NCBI RefSeq assembly: GCF_024741795.1
Contig: NZ_CP102950.1
Coordinates: 1,612,001 to 1,676,000, forward strand
DNA from: Arthrobacter sp. CJ23
GTDB taxonomy: Bacteria > Actinomycetota > Actinomycetes > Actinomycetales > Micrococcaceae
DNA length: 64,000 bases
Direction: 5' to 3'
A model generated the notes under the pieces. The model did no database searches, had not been told where the DNA came from, and saw only the letters and a list, made by a program, of their open reading frames with translations. This document shows, in pieces, positions 43,367-55,670 of the stretch. Position 1 is the first letter of the stretch. Each line of letters begins with the position of its first letter. Both the position numbers and the translations under genes were made by a program.

Positions 43367-44761
43367 CTAGCAGCCCCGGACAGGCAGCGGCGGCAGGGCC
43401 CCCTCGTACAACCACGGCCCCAGGACCGCGGCAGAGTCGAGGCCCGGCACGGCGGCATCCGCGGCGGCGATGAACTCCGGGGTGGACACCGAACCGTGCC
43501 GCTTGGCGGTGGTCCACTGCTGCAGGAAGTCGAAGAACGCGGCATCGCCGGCGGCGCACCGGACGGCATGCACGGCCAGGGCGCCGCGCTTGTAGACCCG
43601 GTCATCGAACATCAGGTCCGGCCCAGGGTCTCCGACCATCAGGTCCTGCGGCGAGGAGTTGAGCTTCTTCCAGGCTGCCCGGGCGCGCTCGGCCACGGGC
43701 AGGGTGCCGGATTCTTCCGACCACAGCCACTCGGCATAGCAGGCGAAGCCTTCGTGCAGCCAGATATCCTTCCAGTTGCTCACTGTGAGCGAATTTCCGA
43801 ACCATTGGTGCGACAGTTCGTGCGCGATCAGCCGCTGGGCCTCCCATTCGTCGCGCATGTGGTTCCGGCCGAAAATCGACAGCGTCTGCGCCTCGAGCGG
43901 GATCTCCAGCTCGTCCTCGGTCACCACGGCCGTGTACTCGGTGAAGGGGTAGGGTCCGAAGCATTCTTCGAAGGTGCGCATCATGTCCGGCTGGCGGCGC
44001 AGTCCTTCACGCGCCTCCTCTTCCAGCTGCCTGGGCACTGCCACGAACTGGCGGACCCTGTGGTGCGGGTTCTCGGGATTCAGCGCCACCAGCTCGTAGC
44101 GGCCGATCTGCACGGTGGCCAAGTACGTGGACATGGGCTCGGCGTGTTCGTAGGTCCAGGTTTCGCGGCTGGACTTGCGCGTCCTCGAGACAAGGCTGCC
44201 ATTGCACACGGCCCGGTAGTTGTCGTCGGTGGTCACCGCGATCCGGAAGCTCGACTTGTGCCGCGGGTGGTCGTTGCACGGGAACCAGGACGCGGCGCCG
44301 TTCGGCTGCCCGGCCACCAGCACGCCGTCGTTGAGCTCCTCCCAGCCGACATCGCCCCACAGCCCCCTGCGCGGCTGCGGGTTGCCCTCGTAGCGGATGT
44401 CAAGGCTGAATTCGTGGCCGGGTTCCAGCACCGAGGGGAGGGACACCACCAGGTGCTCGGCGCGCTGGTTGAACTTCTGGATCTTCCTTCCATCCAGCTG
44501 GACCTTGGACGCCTTCAGCCCCACGAGGTCGAGAACCAGCTGCGAGGTGGACTTCAGCACCACACAGCGCAGCACGGCCCGGCCGATCAGCTTGTTGCTG
44601 CCCAGCCGGCAGTCCAGCTCCAGCTCGTAGCGGTCCACGCGGTACACGGTGCTGCCATGGTCGAGCGTATAGGGATCCGCGTTCGCGGCGTGTGCATGGA
44701 GTGCGTAGGAAACCGGAGGTTTAGCGGCGGTCCCGGTGCTGGATTGGTCCCTCGGTGTCAT
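43367..44761 (-). CDS. M1-family zinc metallopeptidase
   Basis: 464-residue gluzincin aminopeptidase. The zinc site HExxHx18E is complete: His314, Glu315, His318 in AHELSHQWFGNS and Glu337 in WLHEGFACYAEW. The substrate-side motif before it reads EDELEIPLEAQT instead of the usual GAMEN, so exopeptidase specificity may differ. It lacks the C-terminal helical domain of large M1 enzymes and has no signal peptide. ATG 44761 lies 10 bases after the stop of the Pls-type synthetase, so both are one transcription unit. It is a candidate depolymerase for the synthetase product. Confidence 0.9.
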   Translation of the reverse strand: MTPRDQSSTGTAAKPPVSYALHAHAANADPYTLDHGSTVYRVDRYELELDCRLGSNKLIGRAVLRCVVLKSTSQLVLDLVGLKASKVQLDGRKIQKFNQRAEHLVVSLPSVLEPGHEFSLDIRYEGNPQPRRGLWGDVGWEELNDGVLVAGQPNGAASWFPCNDHPRHKSSFRIAVTTDDNYRAVCNGSLVSRTRKSSRETWTYEHAEPMSTYLATVQIGRYELVALNPENPHHRVRQFVAVPRQLEEEAREGLRRQPDMMRTFEECFGPYPFTEYTAVVTEDELEIPLEAQTLSIFGRNHMRDEWEAQRLIAHELSHQWFGNSLTVSNWKDIWLHEGFACYAEWLWSEESGTLPVAERARAAWKKLNSSPQDLMVGDPGPDLMFDDRVYKRGALAVHAVRCAAGDAAFFDFLQQWTTAKRHGSVSTPEFIAAADAAVPGLDSAAVLGPWLYEGALPPLPVRGC

Positions 44762-44771
44762 GAAATTCAAT

Positions 44772-47700
44772 CTACTTGGCACCGGCCGACGCTGGGGCCG
44801 GACCCTCCCATGGACTCACGGGATTTCCCATCCAATACGTCCCCGCCGGGACGGTTTCGCCGCGCATGACCAACGACGCCGGACCAACCGTGCCGCCCGC
44901 GCCGATGCTGGCAGCGGGGAGAATGACGCCGTGCGGGCCCATCGTGGCACCATTGCCCAGCGTCACGGTGTCGATGCTCATGATGCGATCGTGGAAGAGG
45001 TGCGTCTGGACGACGCAGCCGCGGTTGACGGTGGAGTTTTCCCCGAGGGTGACGAGGTCGGCCTCGGGCAACCAGTAGCTTTCGCACCACGTGCCTCGCC
45101 CGATTTTGGCGCCCAGGCCCCGCAGCCACCAGACCAGCGCGGGGGTTCCTGCTGCCGAACGGGCAAACCAGGGGGCGCTGACCATTTCAATGAAGGTGTC
45201 CACTACCTCGTTGCGCCAGATGAATGAGCTCCACAGCGGATGTTGGCCGGCCCTGATGGTCCCCACGAGGAGCCACTTCGCCGCAACGGAGCTGAGCGCC
45301 GCCACCGCACCGGCCGCCATCACCGCGGCCCCGCACAGCAGCGCCGCCACCCAGTATGCGGACACGGTGGCGATCCAGTCGAGGGCAAGCATGACCCCCA
45401 CCGCTATGCCTGCCGTCAGGATGACGGGCAGCAGGCGGCACAGTTCCCAGACGGCGCGGGCCACCTTGAGCCGCAGGGGCGGCTGGAACGTGAGGCTCTG
45501 GTCGGCATCGACGGCGGTGCGGCGCAGCCTGACGGGCGGGCTGCCCAGCCAGGACGTGCCGGACTTGGCCTTGGCCGGGGTGGCTGACAGCACGGCCACG
45601 AGCGAGTTCTTGGGCACGTTGCGCCCGGCCGCCGTCATTCCCGAGTTGCCCAGGAAGGAGCGCTTGCCGATCTTGGCGGGGGCGATCTTCATCCAGCCGC
45701 CACCGAGTTCGTAGGAGGCCACCATGGTGTCGTCGGCCAGGAACGCGCCGTCGCCGATGGTGGTCATGCGGGGGAGCAGCAGAACCGTGGAGGCTTCCAC
45801 GTTGCGGCCCACCTTGGCGCCAAGGAGCCGCAGCCACACGGGGGTGAAGAGGCTGGCGTAGATGGGGAAGAGCAGGTCTCGGGCCAGGTCCAGGAGGCGT
45901 TCGGTGGCCCAGACCTGCCAGCCGACACGGCTCCGGACGCGGTAATGGCCCTCCTTCAGGCCGAGTCCCAGCAGCCGTGCGACGGCCAGGATCAGCAGCA
46001 TGTTGCCGAAGAACCAGGCAAGCGCAGCGAACGGAACGGCCAACACGAGCTGCGGCAGGGCCTCCTGGAGCGATTCGCGGCCCTGGATGAAAGTGAGGAC
46101 CACCAGGGCGCCGGCAAGGGCGGACACATAGGGGATGAGGGCCAGCAGGGCGGACGCCGTGGCGAACAAGCCAAACCAGAGACGGTTCACCAGCGGACGG
46201 CTGGCGGGCTGTTCGGGCCAGTCGCGCTTGGCCTTGCCTCGGCGTTCGGCGGGGGAGCCGGCCACGAAGTGCCCGGCCTTGACCTTGCCGAGCACGGCGG
46301 AGCCGGCCTCGACGTGGGCGCCGGCACCGATGCTCGCGCCCGGCATCAGGGTGCTCCGGGCGCCGACGACGGCCCCGGCCCCCACATGGATACTGCCGAT
46401 GTGGACGAGGTCGCCGTCGATCCACCAGCCGGAGAGGTCAACTTCCGGCTCCACGCTGGAGCCACTGCCGAGGGACAGGAATCCGGTGACCGGGGGCAGG
46501 GAATGCAGGTGCACGTCCCGGCCGATTTTTGCCCCCAAGGCCCTGGCATAGTAGGGAACGAAGGGGGCGCTGGCCAGGCCGATGGCGCCAGACAGAGCCT
46601 GGACCTGCTCGGCGAGCCACAGCCTCAGGTGGGTCTTGCCGGAGCGCGGATACGTTCCGGGCTGGACGCGACGCAACAGGAAGCGGGCTGCCGCGACAGA
46701 GATGGCCATGCGGCCCAACGGACTGACGAACACCAGCCACGACGCGCCAATCCACCACCAGGAAACGGCCGGGGCTGCAGAGAATCCGGCAAAGTCTGCC
46801 AACAGGCGGTTGGCCGCCATCAGGTAGGTGAGCCAGCGCATGCCCACCAGGATGTGCAGCGGAACCCCCATGAGGATCTGGAAGAGCTGGGATTTCAGGG
46901 CGGTCGGACGCACGGTGCGTTCGGCCGCAGGGCCGGGGATCCCGCCGTCGGGCAGCGACTGCCGGGCCGTGTCCACGAGGGCTCCCACGCGCGGGGTCGC
47001 GTAGATGTCCGCCACCGTCACAGTGGGGTAGCGGATGCGCAGGGCCGAGACGAGCTGCGCCGCGGCCAGGGATCCGCCGCCATAGGCGAAGAAGTCGGCG
47101 TCGAGGGAGGTGACCGGGCTGCCGAGGACGGCTTCCCACTGCTCCACGATCCAGCGGGCGTCGTCGGGGAGGTTGAGCGGGGCCTCGCCGGCCGCAGCGG
47201 CGGCGGCGCCGGCCAAGGGCCAGTGCAGGGCATGGCGGTCCACCTTGCCGCTGGTCTTGGTGGGCAGGGACTCCACCACCGTGAGCAGCGGGATCAGCGC
47301 CGCCGGCAGGCTCCCGCCCAAGAGTTCGCGCGCGGCGGCCAGGTCAATCGCGGCACCGTCGGCCGGGGCTAGGTAGCCCACCAGGATCTGGTTGCCCGCC
47401 GCCGTGGTCTGCACGGCGGCTGCGGCGCCCGCAACGCCGGGCAGGGCCTGGAGTGCGGCATCGACTTCACCGAGTTCGATGCGGCGGCCGCCCAGCTTGA
47501 CCTGTTCGTCCGCGCGGCCCATGAACACCAGCCCGGCGCTCTCATACCGCACCAGGTCGCCGGAGCGGTAGGCCCGCTCCCAGCCCAGGGATTCCATGGG
47601 GGCGTACTTCTCGGCGTCTTTCGCGGGGTCCAGGTAGCGGGCCAGGCCGACGCCGCCGATGATCAGTTCGCCGGTCTCACCCTCGGCGACCGGGACGCCG

Positions 47701-48728
47701 TCGGAATCGACGACGGCGAGATCCCAGCCGTCCAGCGGCAGCCCGATCCGCACGGGGCCGGGTCCGCCAAGGGGCGCCGCACAGGCGACCACGGTGGCCT
47801 CGGTGGGTCCGTAGGTGTTCCAGACTTCCCGGCCCTCGACGGCGAGCCGCTCCGCGAGCTCGGATGGGCAGGCTTCGCCGCCGAAGATGAGCAGGCGCAC
47901 GTTTTCGAGCGATTCGGCCGGCCACAGGGCAGCAAGGGTGGGAACGGTGGAGACCACCGTGATGCCGTGGCTGATGAGCCAGGGGCCAAGGTCCATGCCG
48001 GTCCGGACCAGGGCTCGGGGCGCGGGCACCAGGCACGCGCCGTGGCGCCAGGCCAGCCACATCTCTTCGCAGGAGGCGTCGAAGGCAACGGACAGCCCGG
48101 CCAGGACGCGGTCATGCGGACCCATCGGCTCGGACTGGAGGAACAGCCGGGCCTCCGCGTCAACGAAGGCGGCAGCCGAGCGGTGCCGCACCGCGACGCC
48201 TTTCGGCGTTCCGGTGGATCCGGAGGTGAAGATGATCCAGGAATCGTCGTCCAGACGTGGCTTCCGCGCTTCCGCAAGCGGCCCGCGGGGCTCTCCGGCG
48301 GCGTCGAGCCGCAGCCCGGCCCGCACGATCCCGGCAACCTGGGCTTCGCCGAACACAAGACGGGCACGCTCCTCGGGGTCGTCCGCGTCAACAGGCACAT
48401 ACGCGGCGCCGGCCATGAGGATGCCCAGGATGGCGATGTAGAGCTCATTGGTGCCTGAGGGGATGCGCACGCCGATCTTGTCGCCGCTCCCCAACCCCGC
48501 TGCATGGAGTGTCCGCGCAAAGCCGTGGACTGCCTTGAGCAGGTCCGCATAGCTCAGGGACTTGCGGCCGTCGTCCAGCGCGGAGGCCTCGGGAAACGTG
48601 CTTGCGGTTTCCTCAAGGATGCCGATCAGGGTTCGTTCAGCCGGGGCTGCTGCAGCTCCCGGCAGTTGGGGCAGATGCAGGGTCTGTACATCCGCTTGAT
48701 CGGCCTGTTCCCGTTGTTCGTTGCTCAC
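44772..48728 (-). CDS. Pls/PosA-type single-module peptide synthetase
   Basis: 1318-residue membrane synthetase for homo-polyamino acids. The adenylation domain (about 30-500) carries FTSGSTGTPKGVAVRH, YGPTEAT, YRSGDLVR and Lys495 in TKTSGKVDR. The carrier domain has Ser553 in AYGGGSLAAAQ. There is no condensation or thioesterase domain. Instead there are six hydrophobic segments that alternate with three left-handed beta-helix domains (IGAGAHVEAGSAVLG, GRNVEASTVLLLP, VTLGNGATMGPHGV). That is the layout of Streptomyces Pls, which makes epsilon-poly-lysine. The pocket residues read D217 A218 E221 S260 I281 G283 T305 V313 V314 K495, close to lysine-type codes. GTG 48728 gives MSNEQREQ; a GTG at 48776 would add 16 residues. 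Confidence 0.9.
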   Translation of the reverse strand: MSNEQREQADQADVQTLHLPQLPGAAAAPAERTLIGILEETASTFPEASALDDGRKSLSYADLLKAVHGFARTLHAAGLGSGDKIGVRIPSGTNELYIAILGILMAGAAYVPVDADDPEERARLVFGEAQVAGIVRAGLRLDAAGEPRGPLAEARKPRLDDDSWIIFTSGSTGTPKGVAVRHRSAAAFVDAEARLFLQSEPMGPHDRVLAGLSVAFDASCEEMWLAWRHGACLVPAPRALVRTGMDLGPWLISHGITVVSTVPTLAALWPAESLENVRLLIFGGEACPSELAERLAVEGREVWNTYGPTEATVVACAAPLGGPGPVRIGLPLDGWDLAVVDSDGVPVAEGETGELIIGGVGLARYLDPAKDAEKYAPMESLGWERAYRSGDLVRYESAGLVFMGRADEQVKLGGRRIELGEVDAALQALPGVAGAAAAVQTTAAGNQILVGYLAPADGAAIDLAAARELLGGSLPAALIPLLTVVESLPTKTSGKVDRHALHWPLAGAAAAAAGEAPLNLPDDARWIVEQWEAVLGSPVTSLDADFFAYGGGSLAAAQLVSALRIRYPTVTVADIYATPRVGALVDTARQSLPDGGIPGPAAERTVRPTALKSQLFQILMGVPLHILVGMRWLTYLMAANRLLADFAGFSAAPAVSWWWIGASWLVFVSPLGRMAISVAAARFLLRRVQPGTYPRSGKTHLRLWLAEQVQALSGAIGLASAPFVPYYARALGAKIGRDVHLHSLPPVTGFLSLGSGSSVEPEVDLSGWWIDGDLVHIGSIHVGAGAVVGARSTLMPGASIGAGAHVEAGSAVLGKVKAGHFVAGSPAERRGKAKRDWPEQPASRPLVNRLWFGLFATASALLALIPYVSALAGALVVLTFIQGRESLQEALPQLVLAVPFAALAWFFGNMLLILAVARLLGLGLKEGHYRVRSRVGWQVWATERLLDLARDLLFPIYASLFTPVWLRLLGAKVGRNVEASTVLLLPRMTTIGDGAFLADDTMVASYELGGGWMKIAPAKIGKRSFLGNSGMTAAGRNVPKNSLVAVLSATPAKAKSGTSWLGSPPVRLRRTAVDADQSLTFQPPLRLKVARAVWELCRLLPVILTAGIAVGVMLALDWIATVSAYWVAALLCGAAVMAAGAVAALSSVAAKWLLVGTIRAGQHPLWSSFIWRNEVVDTFIEMVSAPWFARSAAGTPALVWWLRGLGAKIGRGTWCESYWLPEADLVTLGENSTVNRGCVVQTHLFHDRIMSIDTVTLGNGATMGPHGVILPAASIGAGGTVGPASLVMRGETVPAGTYWMGNPVSPWEGPAPASAGAK

Positions 48729-48816
48729 GTCGCCAGCATGGCCTTTCAAGGTGAACAAAAGGTGTCTTGTGTTCACCGGAGTTCATGTTGTGTTCGCCTG
48801 CGCGTCCACTTAAGGA

Positions 48817-48874
48817 CATCCGGCGTTGGGCTTCACGGCGTTGGAACTGCACGTCGTGGGCCCAACGCCGGATG
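48817..48874 (-). terminator. 15-bp inverted repeat after the oxidoreductase gene
   Basis: CATCCGGCGTTGGGC (48817-48831) pairs perfectly with GCCCAACGCCGGATG (48860-48874) around a 28-base loop. It sits between the qor-like gene and the synthetase, both on the minus strand. It lacks a U-tract, so it may be a terminator or a transcript-stability element. Confidence 0.6.
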
Positions 48875-48909
48875 GGCATTGCAGCGGAGCTGACCCGCCG
48901 TGAATCACG

Positions 48910-49875
48910 TCAGGGCAGCAGGAGGACCTTGCCGGTGGTCTGCCTGCCCTCGAGGTCGCGGTGGGCCTGGGCTGCCTCGGCCAGGGGGTAGGTGGCGCCG
49001 ACCCGTACCTTGAGCGTGCCGTTGGCGGCGGCGTCGAAGATCTCCGTCGCGCGCCAGCGACGTTCCTGGGCGTTCTGCAGGAAGTGCGCCATGGTGGGGC
49101 GGGTGACGGACAGCGAGCCGCCGGAATTGAGCCGCTGCGGATCGAACGGCGGTACCGGGCCGGAGGCGGCCCCGAACAGGACCAGCGAGCCGCGGATGCG
49201 CAGGCACTTGAGCGAGTCGTCAAAGGTGTCCTTGCCGACGCCGTCGTACACCACGTGCACGCCCTCGCCATGGGTGAGTTCGCGGACCTTGTCGGCGAAG
49301 CCGTCGTAGCGCAGCACCTCATCGGCCCCGGCTTCCCGGGCGAGGGCTTCCTTCTGGTCCGAGGAGACCGTGGTGATGACGCGGGCCCCGCGGGACTTCA
49401 GGAGCTGGATCAGGAGCAGCCCGACGCCGCCGGCGCCTGCGTGGGTGAGTACGGTGTGGCCGGGCTCCACACGGAAGGAGGAATTCATCAGGTAGTGCGC
49501 GGTGATGCCCTGCAGCGGCAGTGCGGCCGCGGTGTGGTCGTCGACGCCGTCGGGCACCGGAAGCGCCTTGTGGGCGTCCACCAGCGTGTACCCGGCGTAG
49601 CAGTTGTCGCCTTCCGCTGTGGCGACCCGGTCGTCGACAGCGAAGTCGAGCACGCCGTCGCCGATGGCCTCTACGGTGCCCGCCGCCTCCGCGCCGGGAA
49701 TGAACGGGTACCCGACTTTGTAGATGCCGCCGCGCTTGTAGGTGTCGATGAAGTTGACGCCGGCGGCGGCCACCTTGACCAGCAGCTGACCGGGGCCGGG
49801 CGCCGGGATCTCCGTCTCCGTGAGTTCGAGGACTTCAGGCCCTCCGGACTGCCGGGCAACGATGGCATGCATCAT
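48910..49875 (-). CDS. qor: Quinone oxidoreductase (zeta-crystallin-like)
   Basis: 321-residue NADPH-dependent medium-chain reductase without catalytic zinc. The start MHAIVARQSGGPEVLEL is typical of QOR1. The fold continues with AAGVNFIDTYKRGG, PFIPGAEAAGTVEAIG and the dinucleotide motif THAGAGGVGLLLIQL, then the QOR-specific VVYDGVGKDTFDDSL. It probably protects against quinone or aldehyde stress. ATG 49875 or 49872 (Met-Met) are equivalent. Confidence 0.93.
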   Translation of the reverse strand: MMHAIVARQSGGPEVLELTETEIPAPGPGQLLVKVAAAGVNFIDTYKRGGIYKVGYPFIPGAEAAGTVEAIGDGVLDFAVDDRVATAEGDNCYAGYTLVDAHKALPVPDGVDDHTAAALPLQGITAHYLMNSSFRVEPGHTVLTHAGAGGVGLLLIQLLKSRGARVITTVSSDQKEALAREAGADEVLRYDGFADKVRELTHGEGVHVVYDGVGKDTFDDSLKCLRIRGSLVLFGAASGPVPPFDPQRLNSGGSLSVTRPTMAHFLQNAQERRWRATEIFDAAANGTLKVRVGATYPLAEAAQAHRDLEGRQTTGKVLLLP

Positions 49876-49962
49876 GGGATCTCCTTCTCCGGGACGGTCT
49901 TTCCGGAGCCCGGGTCACCCACCATCCTAGGGAGCAGGCGGCCCGGGTTGTCCAACCAGGAG

Positions 49963-51051
49963 TCAGCGGCGCCCGTGCGTGGAGGCCACGGGGCAGTCGA
50001 AGCCGCGGCCCGCGGAGAGCCCCACCTCGTTGAGGTACCGGACCACGATCCCGTACGACTGCATCAGCGTGGTTTCGGTGTAGGGGATGGAGTGCGTGGC
50101 GCAGAACTCGCGCACAATGCGGGCGGCGCGGTGCAGCTGCGGGCGGGCCATGTCCGGGAAGAGGTGGTGCTCCACCTGCCGGTTCAGGCCGCCGAGCAGG
50201 AAGTCCATGAAGCGTCCGCCGGAGATGTTGCGGGAGGTGAGGACCTGGCGGCTCAGGAAGTCAACGCGGCTGTCGGCCGGCAGCACAGGCATGCCCTTGT
50301 GGTTGGGGGCAAACGAGGCGCCCATGTAGAAGCCGTACACCGTGATCTGCACGCCGAGGAAGGCGAAGGCCATGCCGATGGGGAGGAAGGTGAACGCGAG
50401 CACCGGCAAGGCCGTGAGCCTGGCCAGCAGGATGGGCGCTTCCACCCAGCGGTGGCGGACCTTTTCGCGGCCCAGGATGAAGCGGAGGGAATCGAACTGG
50501 AGGCTGATGCCAAGGAGCGTCAGCAGGGGGAAGAAGAACCAGCCCTGCCTGCGCGTCAGGAAGGCCAGGCGTCCCTGCCGGGCTTCGGCAGCCTCGGTGT
50601 GGAACACCAGGGCGTTCGTCCGGATGTCCGGGTCCTTGTTGATGACATTGGGGTGGTTGTGGTGGGCGCCGTGCTTCTGCTCCCACCAGGAGTAGCTGAT
50701 GCCGGCGATTCCTGTGGCCAGGAGCCTGGCGGACCAGTCGTTGGCGCGGCGGGACGCGAAGATCTGCTTGTGTCCGGCCTCGTGGGCCAGGAAGCTGAGC
50801 TGGGTGCAGAAAATGCCCACCGCGGCCGCGATGAGCAACTGGTACCAGGAGTCGCCCAGCAGGGCGAAACCGAGCCAGGTTGCGGCCATGAGCAGCATGA
50901 GGGCGACGAAGACCCAGATGTAGAAGCCGCTGCGACGCTCCAACAGGCCTTCAGAGCGGACCTTCTTGAGCAGTTCGGAATAGCTGTGGACAACCGGGTT
51001 CGGCTGAATGGCGCGGATTTTCGGGCGCTCAGCGGTGGAAGTGGGTGCCAT
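49963..51051 (-). CDS. Membrane fatty acid desaturase
   Basis: 362-residue di-iron acyl desaturase of the front-end/delta-9-like actinobacterial type. The three histidine boxes are HEAGH (90-94), HGAHHNHP (127-134) and QVEHHLFP near residue 300. Hydrophobic segments flank the first box (FYIWVFVALMLLMAATWLG, QLLIAAAVGIFCTQLSF) and lie in the middle. It would introduce double bases into membrane lipids, typically for cold adaptation. The gene is divergent from argC with 190 bases between, where only the argC promoter and ArgR-like sites are seen. Confidence 0.92.
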   Translation of the reverse strand: MAPTSTAERPKIRAIQPNPVVHSYSELLKKVRSEGLLERRSGFYIWVFVALMLLMAATWLGFALLGDSWYQLLIAAAVGIFCTQLSFLAHEAGHKQIFASRRANDWSARLLATGIAGISYSWWEQKHGAHHNHPNVINKDPDIRTNALVFHTEAAEARQGRLAFLTRRQGWFFFPLLTLLGISLQFDSLRFILGREKVRHRWVEAPILLARLTALPVLAFTFLPIGMAFAFLGVQITVYGFYMGASFAPNHKGMPVLPADSRVDFLSRQVLTSRNISGGRFMDFLLGGLNRQVEHHLFPDMARPQLHRAARIVREFCATHSIPYTETTLMQSYGIVVRYLNEVGLSAGRGFDCPVASTHGRR

Positions 51052-51194
51052 ATATGGTTGTGCCCCGTATCGCTAACGGGCAACGCTGCAGCCGACGTTC
51101 GGACTGCACGGTCTGGATCACCCTTTACCAAGCATACGCCGCTGATCGAAATGGCTTGACCAACCCCGACCGAGCAGCATCCGGGCGGCAGGCA

Positions 51195-53436
<2,242 letters not shown>

Positions 53437-53442
53437 GCGGGG

Positions 53443-54408
53443 ATGACCATGAACGCGCGCACACGGGAAACCACGTCCATGAGCGATGCCCAGAGCAAGG
53501 CCGGCACGCTGATCGAGGCACTGCCCTGGATCCAGCGCTTCGCCGGGACCACCATGGTGATCAAGTACGGCGGCAACGCCATGGTCAACGAGGAACTCCG
53601 CCGCGCCTTCGCCGAGGACATCGTCTTCCTGCACCACGTGGGCATCCACCCCGTGGTGGTTCATGGCGGCGGCCCGCAGATCAACTCCATGCTCGGACGG
53701 CTCGGCATCGAATCCGAGTTCAAGGGCGGGCTGCGCGTCACCACGCCAGAGGCCATGGACGTTGTCCGCATGGTACTCACCGGCCAGGTGGGCCGCGAAC
53801 TCGTGGGCCTGATCAACTCGCACGGACCCTACGCCGTGGGCATGTCCGGTGAAGACGGCGGCCTCCTGCGCGCCGTCCGCACCGGCACCATGGTGGACGG
53901 CGAGGAAGTGGACCTTGGCCTGGTGGGCGAGGTAGTGGGCGTGGATCCCACGGGCATTGAAGACATCCTCGACGCCGGCCGCATCCCCGTGATTTCCACG
54001 GTCGCCCCGGAAATCATCGACGCCGGCGAAGGCGAGGAAGGCGCCAAACGGTTCCAGACTACGGGCCAGGTGCTCAACGTCAACGCCGATACCGCCGCGG
54101 CCGCCGTCGCCTCCGCGCTGGGGGCGTCCAAGCTGGTCATCCTGACCGACGTTGAGGGCCTGTACGCCAACTGGCCGGACAAGTCCTCGCTCATTTCATC
54201 CCTGACGGCCTCCGAACTGCGCGAAATGCTGCCGCGGCTCGAGTCCGGCATGATCCCGAAGATGGCGGCCTGCCTGAAGGCCATCGACGAGGGCGTGGAA
54301 CGCGCACACATCGTGGACGGCCGGCTGCCGCACTCGATGCTCCTGGAAACCTTCACAGCCGCGGGCATTGGAACCCAGGTTGTCCCCGATGAGGAAGTGA
54401 ACGCATGA
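53443..54408 (+). CDS. argB: Acetylglutamate kinase
   Basis: Phosphorylates N-acetylglutamate, usually the arginine feedback-inhibited step. The amino acid kinase fold is shown by [47 protein letters not shown] and [15 protein letters not shown]. About 27 residues precede the core; internal ATGs at 53449 and 53479 are alternative starts. The end overlaps argD (ATGA). Confidence 0.97.
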   Translation: MTMNARTRETTSMSDAQSKAGTLIEALPWIQRFAGTTMVIKYGGNAMVNEELRRAFAEDIVFLHHVGIHPVVVHGGGPQINSMLGRLGIESEFKGGLRVTTPEAMDVVRMVLTGQVGRELVGLINSHGPYAVGMSGEDGGLLRAVRTGTMVDGEEVDLGLVGEVVGVDPTGIEDILDAGRIPVISTVAPEIIDAGEGEEGAKRFQTTGQVLNVNADTAAAAVASALGASKLVILTDVEGLYANWPDKSSLISSLTASELREMLPRLESGMIPKMAACLKAIDEGVERAHIVDGRLPHSMLLETFTAAGIGTQVVPDEEVNA

Positions 54409-55670
54409 CCGCCAAAGAAGCTGAACTGGTCGAAACCCCGGCCGCCGCAATTGCAGGCCACAGCACCGGAGCCGACTGGCTTGCCCGCTACTCCTCCTCC
54501 CTCATGGGCGTATTCGGCACGCCGCAGCGGGTCCTGGTCCGCGGCGCCGGCTCCCTCGTGTGGGACGCCGACGGCAAGGAGTACCTGGACCTCCTGGGCG
54601 GCATCGCCGTCAACGCCCTGGGCCACGCCCACCCCTTCGTCACCTCGGTGATCTCCAGCCAGCTGGCCACCCTGGGCCACGTCTCCAACTTCTTCACCAG
54701 CCCCACCCAGATCGCCCTGGCCGAAAAGCTGCTGGCACTCAGCAACGCTCCCGCCGGGTCCAAGGTGTTTTTCGCCAACTCCGGCACGGAAGCGAACGAG
54801 GCCGCGTTCAAGCTCGCACGGCGCAACAGCGGAGGCGGGAAGCGCACCAAGATCATCGCCCTCGAAGGCGCCTTCCATGGCCGCACCATGGGCGCCCTGG
54901 CGCTCACGGCCAAAGAGGCCTACCGCGCGCCCTTCGAGCCGCTGCCCGGCGGCGTGGTCCACATCCCGTTCGGCGACATCGCAGCCCTGCGTGCCGCCGT
55001 CGACGACACCACCGCAGCAGTCTTCCTGGAACCGATCCAGGGCGAAGCGGGCGTCCGGCCGCTCAGCGCCGAATACCTGCAGGCAGCCCGCGAGGCCACT
55101 ACTGCTGCGGGCGCGCTGTTGATCCTTGACGAGGTCCAGACCGGCATCGGACGTACCGGTAAATGGCTGGCCAGCGAAGACGCGGGCATCGTCCCCGACG
55201 CCGTGACCCTCGCCAAGGGCCTGGGCGGCGGCTTCCCGGTAGGTGCCTTGATCACTTTCGGAAGTACGACGTCGGCCCTGCTCACCGCAGGACAGCACGG
55301 CACCACTTTCGGTGGGAACCCGGTGGCCACGGCCGCCGCGCTGGCCACCCTGCACGCGATCGAAAGCCAGGGTGTCTTGAAGAACGTGCTGACAGTCGGA
55401 GCGTACCTGCGCGAGGGCCTGGCCGCCGTCGACGGCGTCACGGAAGTCCGCGGCGAAGGCCTGCTGATCGGCTTCGACGTCGACGCCGAGATCGCAGCGG
55501 CGATGGTGACGGCCGCCCTGGAGGCGGGCTTCATCATCAACGGCCCCGGTCCCCGGACCATCCGCCTGGCCCCGCCGCTCATCCTGACCACCGAACAGGC
55601 CGACCGCTTCCTGGCCGCCCTGCCCGCCATCATCGAGGCAGCAGCCCAGACCGCAAAGGACGCACAGTGA
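54405..55670 (+). CDS. argD: Acetylornithine aminotransferase
   Basis: PLP-dependent class III aminotransferase, 421 aa. [64 protein letters not shown] and the PLP lysine in [15 protein letters not shown] are all typical. It may also act on succinyl-diaminopimelate in lysine synthesis, as in other bacteria. It overlaps argB and argF by four bases each. Confidence 0.97.
   Translation: MTAKEAELVETPAAAIAGHSTGADWLARYSSSLMGVFGTPQRVLVRGAGSLVWDADGKEYLDLLGGIAVNALGHAHPFVTSVISSQLATLGHVSNFFTSPTQIALAEKLLALSNAPAGSKVFFANSGTEANEAAFKLARRNSGGGKRTKIIALEGAFHGRTMGALALTAKEAYRAPFEPLPGGVVHIPFGDIAALRAAVDDTTAAVFLEPIQGEAGVRPLSAEYLQAAREATTAAGALLILDEVQTGIGRTGKWLASEDAGIVPDAVTLAKGLGGGFPVGALITFGSTTSALLTAGQHGTTFGGNPVATAAALATLHAIESQGVLKNVLTVGAYLREGLAAVDGVTEVRGEGLLIGFDVDAEIAAAMVTAALEAGFIINGPGPRTIRLAPPLILTTEQADRFLAALPAIIEAAAQTAKDAQ

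Noticed and set aside
45945..47372. 475-codon open frame opposite the Pls-type synthetase
   Set aside because: Mirror of the synthetase codon pattern; no ribosome binding site or domain.
44772..48728. Siderophore or multi-module NRPS cluster
   Set aside because: There is a single adenylation-carrier unit without condensation or thioesterase domains, and no siderophore transport or tailoring genes nearby; the membrane/beta-helix C-terminal half fits Pls instead.
48961..51159. 732-codon open frame opposite the oxidoreductase and desaturase genes
   Set aside because: Runs across two well-identified genes and their gap; translation is rich in Gly, Ala, Gln and Val without motifs.
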